The notes under the pieces are model-generated. The model was not told the DNA's origin, made no database searches, and was given only the letters and a program-made list of their open reading frames with translations. A DNA stretch of 64,000 bases from Corallococcus macrosporus DSM 14697 (GTDB lineage Bacteria; Myxococcota; Myxococcia; Myxococcales; Myxococcaceae). Both the position numbers and the translations under genes were made by a program. Where the stretch lies: positions 5,000,501 to 5,064,500 of the forward strand of contig NZ_CP022203.1 of NCBI RefSeq assembly GCF_002305895.1. Direction: 5' to 3'. Position 1 is the stretch's first letter, and the number at the start of each line of letters is the position of its first letter. Below are positions 51,522 through 60,259 of the stretch, piece after piece.

Positions 51522-51760
51522 GCCGTGTGAGCGGGCTGGGGGGGCTCCACGTCATTGCTGGCAGGCATGTCTCGCTGGTGCCACTCCTGGGCCGGAGGTG
51601 TTCCCCTTCGTGTTGACGCGCACGTCTGCTGATGGACGAGCAAACCAGCTGGTTGATGAGCATCCGTCAGGAGCATGCGAGCCGTCAGGGGGCGTGATGC
51701 CCATCAAGCCCGGCTCCGGGACGCCACCAGGGTCGATGATGGCGTCCCGAGGCCGAATGG

Positions 51761-52572
51761 CTACGCGGTGAACTGCGCGCGCTCAATCACGCCGCAGGCG
51801 AGCTCGCCGTCGACGAGCTTGCGCTTGAGGCGGGCAGCGTCGCGCAGGCAGAGCTGGGCGAGGCGGTCGAGCTCGCGATGGGCGCCCTCGCTGGCCTCGT
51901 GGAGAAGCGCGACGGCGTCACAAGGGAACAGCTCGCGCTCGCATCCGGCCAGGCGCAGGCGGTGCCGCAGGTACTCGGCGGAGTCGTCGAGAGAGACTGG
52001 GGCGATGTGTACGCGCGTGTGCAGGCGCGACAGGAGCGGTTTGTGGAGGCTCGTCGACGGACGGGCCTCGAGTTCGGGGAGGCCGCCGAGGACGACAAAG
52101 AGCAGGGCCGGCTGCCCCAGTCATCGTTGAGCAGGATGTGGAGGTGGCCAAGCACGTCGGGGTGGAGCAGGTGCGCTTCGTCGAGGAGGAAGACGGGGTG
52201 GACGCGGCTGGTGGCGAGCTCGTGCACGTGTGTGGTGACGGCGTGGAACACGGCGGCCGCGGTGGCCTTCACCTGCAGCCCGAGCGCCAGGCACAGTTGC
52301 CGATAGAAGTCGCGGCGGCCGAGCGGCGCGGTGTGGCAGTACGTCAGTCGGAAGCGCTGCTTCGGGAGGCGATGGCGCAGGGCGAGCAGGACACATGTCT
52401 TGCCGACGCCGGGCTCGCCGGCGACGAGGACGGGCTGACGCGACTCGAGGGCGTCGACGACGTCGGTGACGACGGCCTCTTTCGAGGGAGGCAGCCAGAA
52501 CTCGGCGTCGGGAATCTCCTTGGTGAAGGGCAGGTCGGCGAGGCCGAAGGCGGAGAGGAGTTGCTGGGACAT
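51761..52572 (-). pseudogene. TnsC/TniB/ExeA-like transposition ATPase, frameshifted
   Basis: AAA ATPase partner of the neighbouring transposase. From ATG 52572: FGLADLPFTKEIPDAEFWLP, Walker A AGEPGVGKTCVLLAL, Walker B HPVFLLDEAHLLHPDVL, HLHILLNDDWG. There the frame breaks at a run of four (CCCC on the plus strand, 52115-52118); one more base restores QPALLFVVLGGLPELEARPS and continues to a TAG at 51761, giving about 270 residues. Only that single base separates it from an intact gene, so it is either a recent mutation or a sequencing error. Confidence 0.8.
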
Positions 52573-52792
52573 GGTGGTGTCACTCCAAGTCGCGGGCGGT
52601 GGGGTCGAAGGGGACGAACGGGGCCGGCGGGAGGGGACTGCGTGCGCGGTGGGCGCGGGCATTGGCCTGCACGTCGAGCGGCTGCAGCTCGTAGCAGCGG
52701 CCGTCGTTCTCGACGCGGACAGAGGCGGGCAGCCCCTCGACGAGGCAGCTGGCGACATTCACCAGACGGCCGGCGAGAAAGCCGTGGCGCAC

Positions 52793-52820
52793 CTAAACCG
52801 CCTCGACGAATCCCCTAAAC
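52793..52820 (+). repeat. Left terminal inverted repeat of the IS630 element
   Basis: 28-nt end pairing with 53876-53903; 26 of 28 positions match when inverted (core ctaaaccgcctcgacga). Includes the flanking TA. Confidence 0.85.
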
Positions 52821-52856
52821 CCCGGAACGGTTGTTCCAATGAAGGGGGTGGTGGTG

Positions 52857-53447
52857 ATGGGGCAGCAGCCATTCAGGCTGACGCCCGAGCAGATGGAGGA
52901 GCGGCGATTGTTCGCCGCTTCACTGCTGAAATCGGGCTGGCGCCCAGTCGACGTAGCGGACGAGTGCGGTGTCACCCGGGGGGCGGTGTCTCAATGGTGC
53001 AAAGCCCTCGCACAGGGCGGTGTCAGGAAGCTGCGGCGCAAGCCGCATCAGGGGCGTCCCTCGCAGCTGAGCCCCTCGCAGTGGAAGCAAGTGGCCCGAG
53101 CGCTCAATGCCGGCGCTGTCAGGGCCGGCTTTCCCACGGAGCGGTGGACCCTTCCACGCATCGCACATCTCATCGAGCACCGCTGGGGCGTGCGGTACCA
53201 CCCACGCTCCCTGACGAGGCCGCTGCATCGGCTCGGGTTCTCCGCGCACCGCCCTCGTTCCCAGGCCAGCGAGCGGGATGATGCGCTCATCGAAGCTTGG
53301 GTGCGAAGAGATTGGCCTCGAATAAAAAGGGGGCTCGAAGAAGCGGGAGGACAATTGCCTTCTTGGATGAGACGGGTCACACGTTTCGGGCCCGCCTGGG
53401 CACCACCTGGGCGCCGGTGGGACAAGTCCGAGTCCTCAAGCGTCTGA
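52857..53447 (+). CDS. IS630 transposase, first frame (DNA-binding half)
   Basis: Helix-turn-helix N-terminus (GWRPVDVADECGVTRGAVSQ, WCKALAQGGVRKLRRKPHQG) and the homeodomain-like second unit (RIAHLIEHRWGVRYHPRSL, TRPLHRLGFSAHRPRSQ) of IS630 OrfA. ATG 52857 follows AGGGGG by 8 nt; ATG 52839 is the longer alternative. The slip site ATA-AAA-AGG-GGG at 53322-53333 allows a -1 shift into the catalytic frame; without it translation stops at 53447. Confidence 0.85.
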   Translation: MGQQPFRLTPEQMEERRLFAASLLKSGWRPVDVADECGVTRGAVSQWCKALAQGGVRKLRRKPHQGRPSQLSPSQWKQVARALNAGAVRAGFPTERWTLPRIAHLIEHRWGVRYHPRSLTRPLHRLGFSAHRPRSQASERDDALIEAWVRRDWPRIKRGLEEAGGQLPSWMRRVTRFGPAWAPPGRRWDKSESSSV

Positions 53448-53881
53448 GCAGGCGCCGAGAGATTTCCAGCGTCGTGCTCCTGACGGCGCCGCGGGGGCGT
53501 GAACGCCCCAAGGTGTTCGCCCGCCACTTCGTCGGCGCTGTCCACGACAAGGAAGTCATCGCCGCATTGAGGTACTTCCATCGGCGCCTCGGACGTCCGC
53601 TCGTCATCATCTGGGACCGCCTTCAGGCGCACCGTTCCAAGGCGGTCAGGGCCTGGCTGCAACGCCACTCGAAGGACGTCCTCGTCGAGTGGCTGCCCCC
53701 GTACGCTCCTGACCTCAACCCAGAGGAGGGCTGCAATGGCGTGGTGAAGGAGGCATTGCTCAACGCAACGCCCCCTGCCATTTCGGACCTCATGCGCCTG
53801 GCGCGAAGGGAATTTCGGGCCCTACAGCATCGTCCCGACGTCCTTCGCTCCTTCTTCGAGCACGCTGGGCTGGATGTTTAG
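53297..53881 (+). CDS. IS630 transposase, second frame (DDE catalytic half)
   Basis: Catalytic triad of the family in order: TIAFLDETGHTFRARL (Asp), PLVIIWDRLQAHRS (Asp), PYAPDLNPEEGCNGVVK (Glu). It has no start codon of its own with a ribosome binding site, so it is presumably made as a fusion with the first frame through -1 frameshifting at the A5-G5 run (53324-53333). Ends inside the right inverted repeat. Confidence 0.87.
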   Translation: MGAKRLASNKKGARRSGRTIAFLDETGHTFRARLGTTWAPVGQVRVLKRLSRRREISSVVLLTAPRGRERPKVFARHFVGAVHDKEVIAALRYFHRRLGRPLVIIWDRLQAHRSKAVRAWLQRHSKDVLVEWLPPYAPDLNPEEGCNGVVKEALLNATPPAISDLMRLARREFRALQHRPDVLRSFFEHAGLDV

Positions 53882-53903
53882 CGGACTCGTCGAGGCGGTT
53901 TAG
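53876..53903 (-). repeat. Right terminal inverted repeat of the IS630 element
   Basis: Inverted partner of 52793-52820, differing at two positions. It overlaps the last codons of the transposase second frame. Confidence 0.85.
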
Positions 53904-55109
53904 AAGAGGCGGCCGGCGAGGCTGACGACGCCGTCGCGGGAGACGCGGCGGCACGCCCGCACGGTGAGCGCCTCGACCAACTGCGTCTCGGAGACGAGGC
54001 GCGTCTGGTGGGAAGCCCAGACGAGGCCTGGCGTGTCGCACATGAGCGAGGCGTGCGGCTGCGAGTGGTAGTGGCGGGTGAGGAAGGTGTCGAGGCGACG
54101 CTGGACTTCGGCGAGGCGCAGCGAGCGGTCCAGGTGGTCCAGACAGGCCTCGCGAAGTGTGCGCCAGAAGCGCTCCATCTTTCCGCGAGCCTGCTAGTCC
54201 TAGAGCCTGGCGTGCACGAGCGCGATGCCCAGGCGCGGGCAGGCGGTGGCGAGCGCCTTGCCGGAGTAGGTGGAGCCGTTGTCGAGGTAGAGCGTCTCCG
54301 GCCCGCCGTGCTGGTGCGCGGCGCGCACCAGCAGGCTGAGCATGTCATCCTCGCGCTCGGTGGAGCGCGCCTCGAGCGCGACGACGTAGCGGTTCCTGTC
54401 GTCGAGCAGTGCGTGAATGCGCGGCGGCGTCCACTTCGTGCCGCCGGTGAGCACCGGGCCATGGCAGACGTCGCCGTGCCACAGCGCGCCGGGGTACGCG
54501 GCCTCCCAGCGCCGGCGCTCGAGTCCCTCGCTCGTGCCGCGCAGCGAGACGCGGTCGAGCCCGCGCTCAGTGAGCAGCCTGCGTACGGTGGCGGCGCCCA
54601 CCACGCCCTCGTGCACGCGGCCCTGGCGCACCAGCGTCGCGAGAATCAGCTCTGCGGACGCGCTCGCGCCGCACGTCGCAGACCAGTTGCTTCTCCTTCT
54701 CGTCGAGCGCCCTGGCGCGGCCCGCGTCCTTGCGCGGCTAGGGCCGCAGCGCGACGAGGCCGTGCTTGCGGAAGCGGTAGTACCACCGCTCCAGCGTCGG
54801 CACGCTGAAGTGCCGCGTGCGCTCGGCGCCGGGCGGACGGAACTTCTGCCGCGTCAGTTCCCTCAGCGCGCCGCGCAGCTCTCCGCGCGTCAACTGGCGG
54901 TGCACCACCGGGGCAATGACCTGGCTGCGGAAGATTGCAATCGCTTCACCGTGGTCCTTCGGGACGAGCTCGTCCATGGAGGTCTCCTTCCCGCCGCCGC
55001 GTCCATCGCGGGCCTGGCGGGAAGTGCACCCCTCGCATCCGTCTGGGCCGCTGGGAGCGTGCCCAACGCGGTGGGCGCGGATTCCCGAGCCACTTCGCGG
55101 TGATGGGCA

Positions 55110-55510
55110 TCAGCTCACATGTCGGGCTCCGGCGAAGGCTTGATGCGCGAGCGGCGCGCTCCGCCACGCGAGCGGCGCGTGCTCGCAGAGCGCCTGCGCC
55201 GCTCGCGCTGTGACGGCCCGGGGCCCGTCCGCCACCGCGCCGAGGTGGAGCGCGCCGAACAGCTGCCGCGCCCGCAGCTGCCGCGCCCACCTAGTGAGCG
55301 ACCGCCAGCCACGGGCGGCGTCCCCCTGGCGCCTCCAGTCGCTCGTCCGCTGTCGCACCTCGTCCGCGCCGAGGCCGCACAGGGCCCACAGCGCCAGTGC
55401 GAAGGCAATCGCCTCCCCACTGAAGCGCTTGCGTGGAGAGATGGACACGTAAGCGTCCGGCCAACGACGTGATGAGGGGCGGATGGCGAGCGGCGCGAAC
55501 CCATCATGCA
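55110..55510 (-). pseudogene. 5'-truncated small gene of the dead transposon
   Basis: The minus-strand frame reads FAPLAIRPSSRRWPDAYVSI, SPRKRFSGEAIAFALALWAL, CGLGADEVRQRTSDWRRQ and ends RHVS-TGA at 55110. Similar small genes precede the transposase in this kind of element. Reading upstream, good sequence runs into AT-richer DNA at about 55510 without a start codon, so the 5' end appears lost to the island insertion. A GTG at 55448 could still start a 112-residue product. Family not recognised. Confidence 0.5.
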
Positions 55511-55594
55511 GCCGGCTCGAACTCGGGCCTCGTTCCCTCAGCCACCGTGCTCAGCAACAACTGTCCTCCGACAACTGGCATTCCAGCGCTTGTC

Positions 55595-55607
55595 CCAGTT
55601 AAACTGG
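55595..55607. promoter_or_regulatory. 13-bp palindrome upstream of hamA
   Basis: ccagtt-a-aactgg, a perfect dyad about 80 bp before the hamA start, within the only non-coding part of the island. Possible operator or promoter element. No regulator gene lies in the island. Confidence 0.35.
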
Positions 55608-55685
55608 ACTTGCAGTCGTTCGCGACGTGCGCACGCCTGTGGATCGGAAACTCGCAGAGCATGGATGCAAGAAGGTATAGATCCA

Positions 55686-56519
55686 ATGACCTTTCAAGCG
55701 GTTAAGCCCTTTTTGGGGGAACGGGTGTCACTCAAGCTTTCAGATGCCCGCTTGACGATTCTGCGTTCCGGGTGGCAGTGCACTTTGAGTGAAAGCCAGC
55801 AGGACCGATCTCTGGCCTATTCGGTAGCAGGCCAGATCCCTTACTATTATCGCTCGCCCAGCAAGATAGCTTTGGACTTTCAAGAACGACGCCATGCGTT
55901 GGAAATGGTGCTGGATCTAGCCACCAAGATCCCTAGGACACCAAAATTTCAGCGCAGTCATTTTGGCGAAATCCTATGTTCGGTCTATCTAGAGGAAGCA
56001 TTCAGTCTTCGTCGGCTTTATGCCAAATTAAGCATGACCACGGCGGAAGATACGAACGTCCACAAAATGGACGCATTCTTTGTAAACACAAAAAAGAAAC
56101 CATACGACTACATAGCGGTTGAGGCCAAAACCAGCATCAGACCAATGCCTGGGAGCAAATTCACCGGGCACAGACAAGGAATTTACAGGCAACTCATCCA
56201 ATCTCTAGATGGCTATGGTGCATCGGACGGTCGATTTGACCTGGTGGCGATACGAGACAATCTTGAACGGGAATCTTTCACTAGCGATGAAGCAAAGCAG
56301 ATCCGCCAAGATCTAGTACCTCCTGGGCCACCATCATTGAAAATTCTCGGGATGGCAGTTGTCAACACAAACAGCGTCATACCGCAGGATATTGACTATG
56401 TCTTGACCGCCTCCTGCAAGCAAACATTCGAATTCGAGGCATTGGTTGTAACGGATTTAGCATCCCTCGCAGGCCAAGCATACAAGAACGTGAAGCAGCA
56501 CCTGGGAGGGAGGAAATAA
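55686..56519 (+). CDS. hamA: Hachiman anti-phage protein HamA (DUF1837 nuclease)
   Basis: 277 residues from ATG 55686; ATG 55665 would add seven. DUF1837 proteins are the effector of the Hachiman system and carry a PD-(D/E)XK nuclease fold. Here the candidate active-site residues are E95 (RSHFGEILCSVYLEEAF), D129 (VHKMDAFFVN) and E146-x-K148 (DYIAVEAKTS), in the right order and spacing. It should cut DNA when released or activated by HamB. The stop is immediately followed by the hamB ATG, whose ribosome binding site (GGGAGG) lies in the hamA end. AT-rich relative to neighbours. Identification is by gene pairing plus motif; the DUF call could not be searched. Confidence 0.85.
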   Translation: MTFQAVKPFLGERVSLKLSDARLTILRSGWQCTLSESQQDRSLAYSVAGQIPYYYRSPSKIALDFQERRHALEMVLDLATKIPRTPKFQRSHFGEILCSVYLEEAFSLRRLYAKLSMTTAEDTNVHKMDAFFVNTKKKPYDYIAVEAKTSIRPMPGSKFTGHRQGIYRQLIQSLDGYGASDGRFDLVAIRDNLERESFTSDEAKQIRQDLVPPGPPSLKILGMAVVNTNSVIPQDIDYVLTASCKQTFEFEALVVTDLASLAGQAYKNVKQHLGGRK

Positions 56520-59500
56520 ATGTTCTCAGAAAAGGAACTCGCGGCATGCACTGAGACCGAATGGTTTCGCGAAGACTTCTCTCGACTTAGCTATTTCTTA
56601 ACGAGTCTTCGCATCAAGGGGATGGCCGAAGACCAGCAATCGCCCAAGCCAGGACTTGGCCGATTGTCGAGGTTTTCGGAAGCCGTGTTGGCCAGTGCGG
56701 CTCAATGGCAACTAACAGAAAGCCGAATCGCATCGCGCCTGTGTACTCTTGCCGGCGACATTGAAATGGCCAGCGCAAAGTTGTCGCAACAGCAACAACG
56801 AGCAGTCGAAACGGCCCTTCATTACCTGAAGGCAGCTATTCTCTACGACCTGGGGCGACAGCCAGGCCCTGCGGCATCAGCTGGCATGAACGAGCATTTA
56901 GCTTTAGACATTCGCAACTACTTTGCTCGAGACAAAGAATCATGCTGGGGCACCATTGGAGCTTCCCGCCAACCAAATACATCACCACCCCCCGCAGAAA
57001 TTGACGACGAATCAACACAGCCATCAATCATGATTCAAGCAGCCATAAGCGAGGTGATGCTCGCTTATGGCACTGCCCTGCAGGATCCGAGCCAAGACGC
57101 ATTCATGCCGCTCTCGAATGCGCTCGCTTTCTTGCAGCAAGTCTCAACCTCTTTTTTCACAGGGCTTAATGGTGGTGACCTTGAATCACTGTCAAAGTCG
57201 CTCGAATTAAGGCGGGGAGCATCAACAGTCTTAACGCTTGAGGCTCGTTCAGCGCTCTCGCGGCCTGAACTGAAGGTACTTGGAATGCCTGTCGACTTGT
57301 GGCCTTCGCAGCAGGCCGCAATCAATGCAGGCGTGTTGAGCGATAGCATTCGCGGGTTTGGGCTGGCGGCACCGACTGGCACAGGCAAGACCGCCCTAAT
57401 GAGAATTTTGTTAGCCGATTTCCTAAAAAGAAACGAGGGGGCTCGCGCGATATATGTAGCACCAAGTCGAGCTCTGGCTGCCCAAGTGACCAAAGACCTG
57501 CAAAATTGTCTTGGACCGATAGGGATCTCCGTTGCTGGCTTGGGTGCCAGCTTGACTATATTCGAGGCGGTGCCCACTGAACTCGATGCTGCTCGCGTCT
57601 TAGTGTTCACGCCTGAAAAAGCCGATCTGATTTTGCGGATCGGGAAGCCAGCGATCAAATCTATCGGGCTTGCAGTAATCGACGAGGCTCACCATATCGA
57701 GGATGGTACTCGTGGCATTCTCCTTGAGTTTTATCTCTGGCGATTGAAATCCATCCTTGGAAGTAAGTGCAGAGTCGTGCAGTTATCTGCAGTTACGCCG
57801 AACATCAAAGATCTGACCGGGTGGCTGGACCCAAGCGAAACGTCGGAAGCGATTACAGTTGAGTGGCGCGCTGCGCCACTTCGCATTGGGACATTTGAAT
57901 GCCGAACGGATCGTAGTGGGATCTTGAATTTTGGCGAGTCTGAGATGCACCAAGTGCTCGCACCCGGGGAATGTCCAGAAGATCCAATCCAAGGCATAGC
58001 GGCACTGGCCAGCCGCCTAAGTAAAGCAGGGGTTGTTCTAGTTCTTGCGACAAGTCCAGGCAGATCTGAGGCTTTGGCTGATGAAATCTGCAAACTTCGC
58101 CAGGAACATATGCAGAGCGGAGTTTCTGCCGAGAGACTGGATGCCCGCCTAGAGCGCGAAATGCATGCGGATGTTCCGTTACGAAGTCATTTTCGCAAGC
58201 GGGTGGCCTACCATCACGCCAGGTTGCCTCCTCGGGTTCGGAGTGCAGTGGAAGCAGCAATCTCCGATCGGCTAGTTGACATTGTTTGTGCGACCACAAC
58301 TTTGGCCGAGGGGGTTAACTTCCCATTCTCGACTGTTATCGTCGAATCGCTGGTTGCCGACAATTACGAGATAAGTCCCCGCGTTCTATGGAATATTGCT
58401 GGAAGGGCAGGCCGGTTCGGAGTTGATGCGGAGGGCTATTGCATCCTCTTTCGGCCGAGTGCTTGGAAACATCGACTTAGTGAATTTTCATTCGACCAGT
58501 ACTTTCCAGAAAAGCTTCGCGACATGCCCCCTGTCCGCTCTGCGTTAGGTACTGCGATGAGCCAACTGCGGCAGGCGGTCAATAAGGGGGGGCTCAATCT
58601 TGAAAGCTTAAATCAAATTGACCTCTCCGCCTTATCAAAAGAAAGCACCGAGATTTCAGAAAGAGGCCTAAAGCGTATTAGAGGCCTCATCAACATGCTG
58701 CGGGTTGGCTATGTGCATGCAAAAGTTTCTGGAGCCATAAAACGCGAGGGCGATTGGGCCCAGCAACTTGAGCACGGAATGTTTGCCTCACAGGCAATGA
58801 ATGAGGAGGATCGAGCTTTCTGTGGCACAGTCGCCAAACAGCAGCAAAAGTTGGTTGGTGCAACTCTCGAGCGGAATACTGAGCTTCTGCAGATAGCTGC
58901 ACGAATCGGGTGGTCCTTGGAGTCACAATCGGAACTCATGAAATGGATTCGAAGCTGCAAGGATTTTCAGCTTAGGAATTTTGGCGTCATCGTCGTCGGA
59001 GGACAAATCAAAAATCCTAGCAAGTTGGGGTACCTGCTCGGGCCAGCGTCTAAGCACATGGCTGAGTTTGAGGGGGATAAATTAGGCGGCATGACGGCAT
59101 TTATTTCTTCTACTTGGCTTGAAGGCTTGCCATTAACGATTATTCGGGATCGTCAAGACAAGGAGAAAAGTTGGAGTCGCCTGATTAAAATCATTTATGC
59201 GCGCGTCATTTACCTGCTGCCTTGGGCTTTGTTTGGCATCGATGAACTGGTGCAGTATGAAGCACGAACTAGAGGCGCCAAGGTTGGTAGTGGGATCAGG
59301 GATCTTTCAGTATTGGCGTCTGAGGGCGTCCCAAGTTTCGATGCACTTCGATTGGTGCTTGAGTTAGATATAGAGCGCGTTGATGCGACTCGTTTGGCAG
59401 CCCAGTATCAGCGGGGGCGTAAGAAAACCGATGTGCTCGGCTGGCTTCGGAGGCAACAATGGCGCGACATAGTTTCGATAGTCCGCGAGCCTGATGGTCG

Positions 59501-59558
59501 GCGTCTAGATCCAGATCTGCGATCTGTTTACGAGAGACTTCAGGCAAGTTCTGATTAG
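56520..59558 (+). CDS. hamB: Hachiman anti-phage helicase HamB
   Basis: 1012 residues, normal for HamB. N-terminal ~260 residues are helical without motifs. The SF2 helicase core follows: Walker A LAAPTGTGKTALM (K290), motif Ia YVAPSRALAAQV, DEAH box LAVIDEAHHIED (388-391), motif III QLSAVTP, motif V VCATTTLAEGVNFPFSTVIV and motif VI WNIAGRAGRFG. The C-terminal ~300 residues are helical, as in Ski2-like helicases. HamB is thought to bind HamA and to sense or process DNA structures from phage replication. All helicase motifs look intact, so the system is probably functional. Abuts hamA with no gap. Confidence 0.88.
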   Translation: MFSEKELAACTETEWFREDFSRLSYFLTSLRIKGMAEDQQSPKPGLGRLSRFSEAVLASAAQWQLTESRIASRLCTLAGDIEMASAKLSQQQQRAVETALHYLKAAILYDLGRQPGPAASAGMNEHLALDIRNYFARDKESCWGTIGASRQPNTSPPPAEIDDESTQPSIMIQAAISEVMLAYGTALQDPSQDAFMPLSNALAFLQQVSTSFFTGLNGGDLESLSKSLELRRGASTVLTLEARSALSRPELKVLGMPVDLWPSQQAAINAGVLSDSIRGFGLAAPTGTGKTALMRILLADFLKRNEGARAIYVAPSRALAAQVTKDLQNCLGPIGISVAGLGASLTIFEAVPTELDAARVLVFTPEKADLILRIGKPAIKSIGLAVIDEAHHIEDGTRGILLEFYLWRLKSILGSKCRVVQLSAVTPNIKDLTGWLDPSETSEAITVEWRAAPLRIGTFECRTDRSGILNFGESEMHQVLAPGECPEDPIQGIAALASRLSKAGVVLVLATSPGRSEALADEICKLRQEHMQSGVSAERLDARLEREMHADVPLRSHFRKRVAYHHARLPPRVRSAVEAAISDRLVDIVCATTTLAEGVNFPFSTVIVESLVADNYEISPRVLWNIAGRAGRFGVDAEGYCILFRPSAWKHRLSEFSFDQYFPEKLRDMPPVRSALGTAMSQLRQAVNKGGLNLESLNQIDLSALSKESTEISERGLKRIRGLINMLRVGYVHAKVSGAIKREGDWAQQLEHGMFASQAMNEEDRAFCGTVAKQQQKLVGATLERNTELLQIAARIGWSLESQSELMKWIRSCKDFQLRNFGVIVVGGQIKNPSKLGYLLGPASKHMAEFEGDKLGGMTAFISSTWLEGLPLTIIRDRQDKEKSWSRLIKIIYARVIYLLPWALFGIDELVQYEARTRGAKVGSGIRDLSVLASEGVPSFDALRLVLELDIERVDATRLAAQYQRGRKKTDVLGWLRRQQWRDIVSIVREPDGRRLDPDLRSVYERLQASSD

Positions 59559-59734
59559 GTGACTAATTTCACCTGAACAGTTGTCTCAAAGTCATGCGGC
59601 GTGACCTCCTCCTGCACTTGGCAGGAGCGCAGGGAAATGGCTGCATTATCGTGAGGCTGTACCCGCCATGGTAATCGGCACGACCCGCTGGCGGCGCCAG
59701 TTCGCTAGATCGTTTAAGGAGGAACACGGGGGCA

Positions 59735-60180
59735 GCACCGAGCGTGGTGCGCACGGCCGCCCACCGCGAAATGCGTCAACTGCACAGCGCCCCGGTCCTC
59801 GCCAAGCTGCATGCCTGGCTGGACGCCCAGGCACCGCATCACCCGCCCAAGAGTCCACTGGGCCAGGCCATCTCCTACGCCCTCAAGCAGTGGGAAGCCC
59901 TCACACGCTTCGTGGAGAATGAGCGCCTGCCTCTCGACAACAATCGCTCGGAGGCGGCGCTGAGAAAGGCGGCCCTGGGCCGCAAAAACTTTCTCTTCGT
60001 CGGCCACGAGGCCGCGGGAGAGAACCTCGCCGGCATCTACGCGCTGGTGGCCACCTGCGAGGCCAACCAAATCAATCCCGAGGCGTATCTGGCCGACGTG
60101 CTGCTGCGTGTGCAGGCGCCCCAACCCGCGCATCGGTGAGCTGCTACCCACGAGTGGGTGCGACGACGCGCCGCCGAACT
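59735..60180 (+). pseudogene. IS66-family transposase (TnpC) C-terminal fragment
   Basis: Begins mid-protein at the island edge (REMRQLHSAPVLAKLHAWL) and contains the hallmark C-terminal blocks: PLGQAISYALKQWEALTRF, RLPLDNNRSEAALRKAALGR, KNFLFVGHEAAGENLAGIYA, LVATCEANQINPEAYLADVL. Near the end the frame shifts (stop TGA at 60137-60139, while PNPRIGELLPTSG continues in another frame). The N-terminal two thirds are absent. Just upstream (59668-59720) RWRRQFARSFKEE may be the start of another insertion-sequence frame. Confidence 0.8.
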
Positions 60181-60259
60181 GGCCCAGTCCCCCCGCCAGC
60201 CCAGTCCCTGAACACCCTCGCGGCGCTCGCCGAGCACGGTCCTCGTCCGTCGTTAAACT

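Larger units (their letters stand above)
52796..53900 (+). mobile_element. IS630-family insertion sequence, complete, about 1.1 kb
   Basis: Bounded by 28-bp terminal inverted repeats and flanked on both sides by TA, the target duplicated by IS630/Tc1-mariner elements. It carries two overlapping frames joined by a probable -1 slip. Removing 1107 bp (element plus one TA) restores the frame of the host transposase pseudogene, confirming the insertion boundaries. Confidence 0.88.
52578..54977 (-). pseudogene. DDE transposase (TnsB/Mu-type), decayed and interrupted by an IS630 element
   Basis: Read from 54977 down: N-terminal helix-turn-helix (PTLERWYYRFRKHGLVALRP, then TAG), a frameshift near 54660, the DDE core (AYPGALWHGDVCHGPVLTGG with the first Asp; TLYLDNGSTYSGKAL with the second; KMERFWRTLREACLD with the Glu), broken by two TAG codons at 54194-54202, then the Mu-type C-terminal barrel (SRDGVVSLAGRLF). 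The IS630 copy is inserted here. Sequence resumes as VRHGFLAGRLVNVASCLVEG in the same frame once the element and target duplication are removed. A fourth TAG forms the junction codon. It belongs with the adjacent ATPase as one dead transposon. Confidence 0.8.
55505..59740. mobile_element. AT-richer genomic island carrying the Hachiman pair
   Basis: Base composition drops abruptly at about 55505 and rises again at about 59630-59740; codon use inside (many A/T third positions) is unlike everything else in the window. Left edge: truncated transposon gene. Right edge: an IS66 fragment. No integrase or tRNA site is seen, so the entry mechanism is unclear; insertion-sequence-mediated or homologous exchange at a defence hotspot is inferred. 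Confidence 0.75.

Noticed and set aside
51600-51720. Attachment site or transposon end at short repeats (ccgtcagg occurs twice)
   Set aside because: The repeats are short and the other transposon end is lost, so no matching terminal repeat can be shown.
59557-59627. Terminator after hamB
   Set aside because: Two small dyads (aggtga/tcacct overlapping the stop, and ctcctgc/gcaggag) are present but neither is followed by a T-run on the plus strand; too weak to call.
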